DNA of 6,680 nucleotides from Pseudomonadota bacterium (GTDB taxonomy: Bacteria; Pseudomonadota; Alphaproteobacteria; Reyranellales; Reyranellaceae). The position numbers and the translations under genes were made by a program. Shown in pieces: positions 1 through 5,218 of the stretch. The DNA lies in contig JAEZHS010000295.1 of NCBI GenBank assembly GCA_023436825.1, positions 1 to 6,680 of the forward strand, in the 5' to 3' direction. Numbering within the stretch: position 1 is the stretch's first letter; every line of letters starts with the position of its first letter. Below the pieces are notes generated by a model, which was not told the DNA's origin, ran no database searches, and worked only from the letters and a program-made list of their open reading frames with translations.

Positions 1-426
1 CCCTTCACGGGCGCGGGCGCCGCCGTCAACTCGGCAATGGGAGGGCACACGCCGATCGTGTTCACATCGCTGCCACCCATCGTGCCGCAAATCAAGGAGG
101 GCCGGCTGCGGGCGCTCGCCGTGATGAGCAACAACCGGGCCCCGGTGTTGGCGGATGTCCCGACCATCGTCGAGCTCGGCTACCCCGACCTCACCGGCGA
201 AGGATGGTTCGCCTTCCTGGCGCCGGCCGGCACCCCGAAGGCCATCCTCTCGCTCCTTCAGCAGCAGATCGTGAAGGCCATGGCTCTGCCCGACGTGAAG
301 GAGCGGCTTGCCGCGCTCGGCTACGAGACGGTCGGCAACACGCCCGAGCAATGCGCCGAGCAGTTCAAGCGAGAAGGCGCCAAATGGACGACGGTCGTCC
401 AACAAGCGGGCATCAAGGCCGAGTAA
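1..426 (+). CDS. Bug/TctC-family tripartite tricarboxylate transporter substrate-binding protein (3' part)
   Basis: The frame is open from the left edge and ends at TAA 424-426, giving the last 141 residues of a protein that is usually about 320-330 residues long. The signal peptide and N-terminal lobe lie outside the window. The visible part is typical of the Bug (Bordetella uptake gene)/TctC family: GGHTPIVFTSLPP near the left edge, then IKEGRLRALAV, a DVPTIVELGYPDL stretch, LAPAGTPKAIL, and the closing LPDVKERLAALGYETVGNTPEQ region. Family knowledge: these are periplasmic proteins that bind carboxylates or other small organic acids for a TctAB membrane permease, and many are orphans without a permease gene nearby. 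The ligand cannot be read from this fragment. The gene converges on the regulator at 449-2038 with only 22 bp between the stops, so it probably belongs to a transcription unit entering from the left. Family call is secure; substrate is unknown. Confidence 0.93.
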   Translation, partial: PFTGAGAAVNSAMGGHTPIVFTSLPPIVPQIKEGRLRALAVMSNNRAPVLADVPTIVELGYPDLTGEGWFAFLAPAGTPKAILSLLQQQIVKAMALPDVKERLAALGYETVGNTPEQCAEQFKREGAKWTTVVQQAGIKAE

Positions 427-469
427 CGCTTCTCGTGTTGAGCAGACCCTAGCCAGAAGCGTCACGCTT
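426..469. terminator. Inverted repeats between two convergent stop codons, possible bidirectional terminator
   Basis: ACGCTTCT at 426-433 is a perfect reverse complement of AGAAGCGT at 455-462, with 21 nt between the arms. The second arm also sits in a tighter repeat: AAGCG (457-461), TCA, CGCTT (465-469). The two hairpins would be mutually exclusive. The structure spans both gene ends (stop 424-426 on plus, stop 449-451 on minus). There is no clear U-run on either side and the large loop is not typical of an intrinsic terminator, so this is only a candidate. Confidence 0.3.
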
Positions 470-2038
470 GATCAATCGGTAGCATGCCAAGCGAAGTCCG
501 TCCTGCCTGAGCGTGTAGTCTTCCGGCCGTATCCAGGGCGGTCTTTGTTGATGGCGTCGGAGCTGCTCGGAAAACTGGGCTGGAATGTGCTCGAGCACAG
601 CGCTCGCTTCGTCCAGTCGCCCCATATGGGCCAGGCAGGCAGCCATCAATTCATATGCCGGGGCTAGTCCCGGGCGCAGCCGAAGAACCTGGCGCAAGGT
701 CTCAAGCGCCGCATCGAACTTTCGCGCGCTCAATTGAATGAACGCGGTCCACAGGGTCCAGAGCCAAGTGAGCGGATCGTGGGGGCTGGCTCGCATTGCC
801 TGGCGCAGTCGATCGAGCGCTTCATCGCGATGCCCGCCAAAGCCGAGTACACAGCCGAGCATGCTGATTACGAACGCGTTGTTCGGATTGAGGGCAAGCG
901 CGGTGCGGGCCTCAGCGATCGCCGCCTCCCATTCGCTGCCCCACATCAGCATGTGCGCCAGGACAGCGTGCGCCATTGCGTCCTTGTCGTCGAGCGAAAC
1001 GGCGAGGAGTGCCTCGTCACGCGGGATCCCTTGAACCTCCTCGAACGGGCGGTGGGAGTAATGCCAGACGTCCCATTGCAGGGCCAGCGCATATCCATAG
1101 TGACCGGGGGCGAAATTCGGGTCTAGGGCGATGGCCCGGCGGAAAAAGGTCAGGGCCGTTTGATTCTCCTCGGGCCCATACTTGTAGAAATGCCAAAGGC
1201 CACGTTGATAGGCTTCCCACGCGTCAAGCCGATCCGGCGGCTTGCGCAGCGCGCGCTGCCGTTCGGCTTCGGCGAGTGCCGGTTCAATGAGCGCGGCGAC
1301 GCTGGCCGTGATTTCATCCTGTACCGTAAAGATATCGCTGAGATCGCGGTCGTAACGCTCCGCCCAGACGTGCGCACCCGAGATCGCGTCGATCAGCTGC
1401 GCAGTGATGCGCACCCGGTTACCGCCCTTCCTGACCGACCCCTCGAGGACGTAGCGCACGCCCAGTTCGCGGCCGACCTGCCTGATGTCAACGGCGAGGC
1501 CCTTGTAGGCAAACGAGCTGTTGCGCGCGACAACAAACAGCGACTTGAAGCGCGACAGCGCCGTGATGATGTCCTCGGCCAGGCCATAGGCGAAGTATTG
1601 CTGCTCCGGATCGTCGCCAATGTTGTGAAACGGAAGGACGGCAATCGAAGGCTTATCGGGCAGCGGGAGAGCCGCCTCATTTGGAGAGCTTGGCGCACCG
1701 ATCGGGCCTGGGGCAGGCGCCGCCCCCGTCTGGAGCCGAACACTGCCGACAAAACGGTATCCCCACCGGGAGCTGGTACGGATCAGCCGCTGTGCCTTCC
1801 CATCGTCTCCAATCGCGTTGCGCGCCGCATTGATGGCATGGGTGAGGGCGGAGTCCGAGACGATCCGGCCACCCCATACTTGGGCGATGAGGTCGTCCTT
1901 GCTGACCACCCGATGCCGGTTCTCGATCAGGTGGATCAGCAGGTCGAAGACCTTGGGTTCGACCTTCACCGAAGCGCCATTGCGTGACAGTTCCCGCCGC
2001 ACGGGATCAAGCACGTGATCGTCGAATTGGATTGCCAA
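449..2038 (-). CDS. Winged-helix (OmpR/PhoB-type) regulator with TolB-like region and TPR-like repeats
   Basis: 529 residues. Residues 1-100 form a Trans_reg_C winged helix: the opening FDDHVLDPVRRELSRNG, then PKVFDLLIHLIENRHRVVSKDDL, and the recognition-helix/wing region SDSALTHAINAARNAIGDDG to RWGYRFVGSV. A Pro/Ala-rich linker (about 101-128) follows, then a TolB N-terminal-like region (about 129-245: PSIAVLPFHNIG, YGLAEDIITALSRF, VLEGSVRKGGNRVRITAQLI, HVWAERYDRDLSDIFTVQDEI). Residues 270-490 hold helical TPR-like repeats, for example FFRRAIALDPNFAPGHYGYAL and ARTALALNPNNAFVISMLG. There is no receiver domain and no transmembrane segment, so unlike CadC it should be cytoplasmic. Start: TTG at 2036-2038, chosen because the family begins at this point and AGAGGGGG lies upstream at 2049-2056. 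It is transcribed divergently from the hydrolase gene, which is a plausible target (inference). Signal and regulon are unknown; related proteins are sometimes labelled adenylate cyclase, but no cyclase domain is present. Confidence 0.9.
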   Translation of the reverse strand: MAIQFDDHVLDPVRRELSRNGASVKVEPKVFDLLIHLIENRHRVVSKDDLIAQVWGGRIVSDSALTHAINAARNAIGDDGKAQRLIRTSSRWGYRFVGSVRLQTGAAPAPGPIGAPSSPNEAALPLPDKPSIAVLPFHNIGDDPEQQYFAYGLAEDIITALSRFKSLFVVARNSSFAYKGLAVDIRQVGRELGVRYVLEGSVRKGGNRVRITAQLIDAISGAHVWAERYDRDLSDIFTVQDEITASVAALIEPALAEAERQRALRKPPDRLDAWEAYQRGLWHFYKYGPEENQTALTFFRRAIALDPNFAPGHYGYALALQWDVWHYSHRPFEEVQGIPRDEALLAVSLDDKDAMAHAVLAHMLMWGSEWEAAIAEARTALALNPNNAFVISMLGCVLGFGGHRDEALDRLRQAMRASPHDPLTWLWTLWTAFIQLSARKFDAALETLRQVLRLRPGLAPAYELMAACLAHMGRLDEASAVLEHIPAQFSEQLRRHQQRPPWIRPEDYTLRQDGLRLACYRLIKRDASG

Positions 2039-2048
2039 GGCGCAACAA

Positions 2049-2056
2049 CCCCCTCT
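2049..2056 (-). promoter_or_regulatory. Ribosome binding site supporting the TTG start of the regulator
   Basis: On the minus strand the sequence AGAGGGGG lies 10 nt before the TTG codon at 2036-2038. No in-frame ATG or GTG lies in the bases just upstream, and the winged-helix domain begins immediately at this codon, so the rare start is the best choice. Confidence 0.6.
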
Positions 2057-2087
2057 GGCCCGACCCGTCGCTTCGTTACGTTCGGCG

Positions 2088-2106
2088 TTTGGCCGGAATA
2101 TCCAAA
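2088..2106. promoter_or_regulatory. Inverted repeat in the divergent intergenic region, candidate operator
   Basis: TTTGG at 2088-2092 and CCAAA at 2102-2106 form a perfect 5-bp inverted repeat with a 9-nt A/T-richer spacer. It lies 50 bp from the regulator start and about 100 bp from the hydrolase start, a suitable place for an operator serving both promoters. PhoB-type winged helices more often bind direct repeats, and arms this short occur by chance, so the role is speculative. I see no convincing -35/-10 pair on either strand of 2039-2206. Confidence 0.25.
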
Positions 2107-2170
2107 GAATAACACAAGAATTCCGTCAGTACTTCCCGCTCCCTGATGCGGACACTCCTGCATTCGCCTT

Positions 2171-2184
2171 TCCATTTCAATGGA
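2171..2184. repeat. Short perfect inverted repeat before the hydrolase ribosome binding site
   Basis: TCCATT (2171-2176), TC, AATGGA (2179-2184) is a 14-bp near-palindrome that ends 9 nt before the Shine-Dalgarno at 2194-2199. It could be an operator half or a leader element. The 2-nt centre is too tight for a stable RNA hairpin with all six pairs, which fits a DNA-binding site better than an RNA structure. Function is unproven. Confidence 0.25.
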
Positions 2185-2193
2185 CGATGGACT

Positions 2194-2199
2194 GAGGAG
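2194..2199 (+). promoter_or_regulatory. Ribosome binding site fixing the hydrolase start at 2207
   Basis: GAGGAG ends 7 nt before ATG 2207-2209. The earlier in-frame ATG at 2180-2182 lies upstream of this site and has no comparable purine-rich motif. Starting at 2207 also places the twin-arginine pair at residues 8-9, as expected for a Tat signal. Confidence 0.8.
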
Positions 2200-2206
2200 A
2201 TATGCC

Positions 2207-3025
2207 ATGACCAAGGTTCAAGCCGTGCGCCGCCATGTGCTTCGCGGCGCCGCTCTGGCTGGCAGCCTTGTGGTCGCAGCAGGCTCCAGCAACATATTCG
2301 GCACTGCTCGCGCGCAATCGGTGCGAAAGACCTTCGTTCTTGTCCACGGTGCGTTTTGCGGCAGCTGGATCTGGCGCCGGGTCGCTGACCAGCTTGAGCA
2401 GAGGGGTCACAAAGTATTCGCTCCAGCCCTGACCGGCTTGGGCGAGCGTTCGCATTTGCTGAGAAAGGACGTCGATCTGGACACCCACACCGCCGACGTC
2501 GTCAACCTGATCAAATGGGAGAGCCTCGATCACATCTGCCTTGTAGCATGGTCCTATGCGGGCTTCGTAGGTTCGGGCGCACTCGAAAGCATCGGAAGTC
2601 GCGTCTCCTCAATCGTGTGGCTCGATGCCTTTCTACCTGCCAATGGACAAAGGGTGGCGGACGTCACTGCGTTTGGTAAGGCCGTCCAGGCTGCCGCTGA
2701 CAAGGGTGAAGTGGGCTTTGGCGGATCGGCGAAGATTCCGGCGATTTTTGTTGCCGAACGCGATCAGGCATTTGCCGAGTCTAAGGTAACTCCGCAGCCG
2801 ATCGGCACCTTTCTCCAGCCGATCAGGCTGTCCGGGGCGCTCGAAAAGGTGGCGAAGAAAACATACATTCGCCTCCCAAAGCTCCCGCAACCGGCCTACG
2901 ACAAGGCGCTAGCGGACTGCAAAAGCGACAAGTCCTGGGCCACATTCGAGCTGCCGGAGGTGGGGCACATGGCCATGCTCGATGCGCCGGGCCGCGTTAG
3001 CGACTTGATACTGCAAGGCGCGTGA
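2207..3025 (+). CDS. Exported alpha/beta-fold hydrolase with Tat-type signal peptide
   Basis: 272 residues from ATG 2207. The N-terminus has RRHVLRGAALAG (residues 8-19), a hydrophobic stretch and an ARA|Q cleavage site near residue 36, consistent with a twin-arginine signal and a periplasmic enzyme. The mature part starts with FVLVHGAFCGSWIW (oxyanion-hole region, about 43-56), then PALTGLGERSHL and a nucleophile region CLVAWSYAGF (Ser116), WLDAFLPANG (Asp140) and EVGHMAML (His254). This order matches the esterase/hydroxynitrile-lyase-like branch of the superfamily, which includes plant methylesterases. The substrate is not predictable. Oddity: the usual GxSxG elbow, often GHSYGG or GWSYGG in relatives, reads A-W-S-Y-A-G, with alanine at both motif glycines. 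The third catalytic residue is uncertain; Asp140 is one candidate. The gene is divergent from the regulator at 449-2038 and converges on the flavoprotein gene with 41 bp between stops. Confidence 0.9.
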   Translation: MTKVQAVRRHVLRGAALAGSLVVAAGSSNIFGTARAQSVRKTFVLVHGAFCGSWIWRRVADQLEQRGHKVFAPALTGLGERSHLLRKDVDLDTHTADVVNLIKWESLDHICLVAWSYAGFVGSGALESIGSRVSSIVWLDAFLPANGQRVADVTAFGKAVQAAADKGEVGFGGSAKIPAIFVAERDQAFAESKVTPQPIGTFLQPIRLSGALEKVAKKTYIRLPKLPQPAYDKALADCKSDKSWATFELPEVGHMAMLDAPGRVSDLILQGA

Positions 3026-3033
3026 AGCGCGCG

Positions 3034-3049
3034 CCGACCTTCTGGTCGG
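3034..3049. terminator. Hairpin between convergent hydrolase and flavoprotein genes
   Basis: CCGACC (3034-3039), loop TTCT, GGTCGG (3044-3049) is a perfect 6-bp GC-rich stem with a tetraloop. It sits inside the 41-bp gap between the stop at 3023-3025 (+) and the stop at 3067-3069 (-), where a shared terminator would be expected. Neither side has a clear U-tract, so intrinsic termination is plausible but not certain. Confidence 0.45.
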
Positions 3050-3066
3050 TCCGCCCTGGTCCAAGT

Positions 3067-3984
3067 CTAGTCATCGCAGCGTGCCGCAGCTCGTTCGGCG
3101 GCTGTGGTCGCCTCGGCAACCGCCTGGGTCAGCCGGCCGCCATAGCCGGAGCGCACGGCGCCGATGGCGAACACGCCGGGCGAGGCCGTCTCGAAGGCGG
3201 CATCTGTGACCACGAAGCCACGCGCGTCGCGCCCGACGTCGGCCGGCAGCAGGCCGGCATTGGGTTCCAGGCCGACGAACACGAACAGGCCACTGCAGGC
3301 TAAAACCTCCTCGCCGCCTGCCTCTTTGTCGCGCACGCGCACGCCTTCGACGCCCTTGTCGCCCAGGACCTCGACGATCTCGCTCGCCCAGCGCAGCTTG
3401 AAGCGTTCGTCGTCCGCGACGCGCGAGACGTAGCTGCGCCGCGCGCGGAACATCTCGCCGCGCGTCACGATCGTGATGGAGCGCGCAAATTCGGCGAGAT
3501 GGATCGCCTCCGAGAGGGCTGCATCGCCGCCGCCAGCTACGACAACCTCGGCATCGCGGTACAGACCACCGTCGCACCAGGCGCATTGCGACACGCCACG
3601 GCCGGTGAGTTTGTCCGCACCGGGAACGCCAAGCGTACGCAGCGAAGCGCCGGTGGCCACGATGACCTGCTTTGCTCGCCAGGTGCCATCAGGACCACTC
3701 AGCGTCCTGGCCGCAGATCCCTCGATCTTGTCTATGCGCGACGGCAGGAGAGCAACACCGAGCTCCTCGTTGCGGCCAAGCAGGCCTGCCGCCAGCTCGG
3801 CGCCACCCACGGCACCCGCCGACGGCCAGCCATCGAGCGCTCCCACGTTCATCACCAGGCCGCCCGGCATGCCGTCGGCGATGAAGTGGCCCACCGAGAC
3901 GCCGGCCAGCGCGGCGTGATGGGCCGCCGTGAGGCCGGCGATGCCGCCGCCGATCACGGCGATGTCGAAACTCGTTCCGGCCAC
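3067..3984 (-). CDS. Thioredoxin-reductase-like NAD(P)/FAD-dependent oxidoreductase, third gene of the selenoprotein operon
   Basis: 305 residues, the usual length of low-molecular-weight thioredoxin reductases. The FAD motif is DIAVIGGGIAGL (residues 7-18). The redox-active pair is SQCAWCDGG (Cys134 and Cys137), matching the CATCDG of thioredoxin reductases but with Trp for Thr. The NAD(P) dinucleotide motif is VVVAGGGDAALSEA (147-160), followed by TRGEMFRARR at the place of the HRRxxFRA cofactor segment. The C-terminal FAD segment reads VFAIGAVRSGYGG (271-283), where classical enzymes have GD; Ala replaces that Asp. Start: GTG at 3982-3984, chosen because the Rossmann fold begins six residues later and GGGAG lies at 3994-3998; the frame stays open further upstream but that part overlaps gene 2. 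Only 13 nt separate it from the stop of the upstream gene. From context it probably reduces the UGSC selenoprotein or its partner (inference). Family call is firm; partner unproven. Confidence 0.9.
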   Translation of the reverse strand: MAGTSFDIAVIGGGIAGLTAAHHAALAGVSVGHFIADGMPGGLVMNVGALDGWPSAGAVGGAELAAGLLGRNEELGVALLPSRIDKIEGSAARTLSGPDGTWRAKQVIVATGASLRTLGVPGADKLTGRGVSQCAWCDGGLYRDAEVVVAGGGDAALSEAIHLAEFARSITIVTRGEMFRARRSYVSRVADDERFKLRWASEIVEVLGDKGVEGVRVRDKEAGGEEVLACSGLFVFVGLEPNAGLLPADVGRDARGFVVTDAAFETASPGVFAIGAVRSGYGGRLTQAVAEATTAAERAAARCDD

Positions 3985-3993
3985 GTTGCCCTG

Positions 3994-3999
3994 CTCCCT
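3994..3999 (-). promoter_or_regulatory. Ribosome binding site for the flavoprotein GTG start
   Basis: On the minus strand AGGGAG lies 9 nt before GTG 3982-3984. It overlaps the TAG stop (3998-4000) of the preceding gene by two bases, so ribosomes ending gene 2 finish on top of this site, which suggests coupled translation. Confidence 0.65.
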
Positions 4000-5218
4000 A
4001 CTTTTCGACCAACGCTGCCGCGCTCTCGCGCGCGTCCGCGAGCAGCGTCGCCCAGTCCGCCGGCAGCCGCACCTCGCGCGTGATGCAGGCCGGCGGGAAA
4101 CCCCAGGAGGGGCAATAGGCATTCTGCGGGATCGGGATGTCGCCACCCGCGACCACCAGCACGATGTCATCGGGCGAGCGCGCGGCGGGGATGTTGCCCG
4201 CCTTGGCGGCCTCCTCCACCCAATCCGGCCAGCGGCGGCCGGCAACGATGCGCTCGGTCAGCCAGGACTTCTGCCAGTCCTGGCGACGCCAGCGCCCATG
4301 CTCCCAGAGGTAGCGCCGCACGTCGTCCTTGCTCATGCCGCGGCGCGCGCAGTCGGCTGCGACCGCGGGCGCGATCAGAACAGTTGGCTTGCCGCTCCAC
4401 AGGATGCCAAAGCCCGACGCCGCCGTTCCCATGACGCTCGCGATCTCGGCCAGGAAGCCGGTGACGTTGATCACGCCCTCGGCGCGCGCCACCGTTACCG
4501 CGTTCGTCGGCTGCAACGGCGCCCATGGACTCTGCGCCTCGTTCTCGGCGAGGCAGAGCGTGTAGCGGCCTGGCTGGCCAAGCCCCGCGAAGGCGACCGC
4601 GCCCGGCCAGCCGCCACCGATATTGTGCATGACCAGCCGCAAGGCGCGACCGATCGTGGCGTTGGCCTGCCAGCCGGGCCCTAGCACGCCGAAGCTCGCA
4701 TTGACGTCGAGCTCGCGCGCCACCGGCCCGTTGACGATCAGCATCGGCGTGACGTTCTCGTCCGTCGTCTGCACGCCGCGCATGTTGAAGTCGGGATCGA
4801 GCACGCACTCGACCGCCGCCAGCACCACCGGCAGGTATTCCGGCCGGCAGCCTGCCATCACGGCATTGGCCGCGACCTTCTCGACGGTGGCGAGCCCCTT
4901 CAAGGGCTCGACCTCGCCCAGCACCTCGGTCGGCGCGCGGTCGGTGAAGGCGAGCGCCTGCTTCACCCGCGCCACGGTCGGCGGCACGACCGGAAGGCCG
5001 TCGCTCCAGCCGCGCCGCAGGAACAGCTCCTGCAGGCGATCTTCTACACGCGGCCCGCGTACGACCTCGATGCGCTGGCGTGGGAAGTCGGCGGCGAGCG
5101 GGACCTTGGCTGAAAGCCCCTGCTCGGCCGCGCGCTGCTTCAGCGTGTCGTCGATCCAACCGCCGGCAGCCTGCTGGCCCGCAGGGAGCACGATCCAGAG
5201 GCTGCTGTCGTCGCTCAT
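3998..5218 (-). CDS. Paralogue of the UGSC-protein C-terminal domain, without the UGSC domain
   Basis: 406 residues, ATG 5216-5218 to TAG 3998-4000. I recognise the family only as a conserved bacterial protein found with UGSC genes; its reaction is not known to me. From about residue 60 to the end it aligns with the C-terminal two thirds of the upstream gene product: GWSDGLPVVPPT (70-81), NAVMAGCRPEYLPVVLA (118-134), LIVNGPVARELDVN (160-173), NATIGRALRLVMHNIGGG (186-203), MSKDDVRRYLWEHGR (295-309), and a closing SWGFPPACITREVRLPADW. Cys124 in MAGCRPEY is shared by both proteins. The first 60 residues have no UGSC motif and no signal peptide, so it is likely cytoplasmic. Its ATG overlaps the TGA of the upstream gene (ATGA, 5215-5218) and its own Shine-Dalgarno is weak, so translational coupling is likely. 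The frame stays open far upstream (to about 6637) because of high GC, but that extension is a shadow of gene 1. Inferred role: subunit or partner of the selenoprotein. Confidence 0.85.
   Translation of the reverse strand: MSDDSSLWIVLPAGQQAAGGWIDDTLKQRAAEQGLSAKVPLAADFPRQRIEVVRGPRVEDRLQELFLRRGWSDGLPVVPPTVARVKQALAFTDRAPTEVLGEVEPLKGLATVEKVAANAVMAGCRPEYLPVVLAAVECVLDPDFNMRGVQTTDENVTPMLIVNGPVARELDVNASFGVLGPGWQANATIGRALRLVMHNIGGGWPGAVAFAGLGQPGRYTLCLAENEAQSPWAPLQPTNAVTVARAEGVINVTGFLAEIASVMGTAASGFGILWSGKPTVLIAPAVAADCARRGMSKDDVRRYLWEHGRWRRQDWQKSWLTERIVAGRRWPDWVEEAAKAGNIPAARSPDDIVLVVAGGDIPIPQNAYCPSWGFPPACITREVRLPADWATLLADARESAAALVEK

Noticed and set aside
1160..1987. 275-codon plus-strand open frame
   Set aside because: It lies antisense within the regulator gene, is Arg/Asp-rich and shows no domain; it is a GC-rich shadow.
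449..2038. Adenylate cyclase or membrane-bound CadC-like sensor
   Set aside because: No cyclase catalytic domain and no transmembrane segment is present; the order is winged helix, TolB-like region and TPR-like repeats.
2180..2206. Hydrolase start at ATG 2180
   Set aside because: The Shine-Dalgarno at 2194-2199 lies downstream of it and fits ATG 2207 with 7-nt spacing.
3985..4245. N-terminal extension of the flavoprotein frame
   Set aside because: The extra residues are low-complexity Arg/Ser/Pro text lying over gene 2. The Rossmann fold begins right after GTG 3982-3984, which has a ribosome binding site.
3929..4684. 251-codon plus-strand open frame opposite the paralogue gene
   Set aside because: Antisense to a conserved coding sequence, with no recognisable motif and a composition typical of shadow frames.
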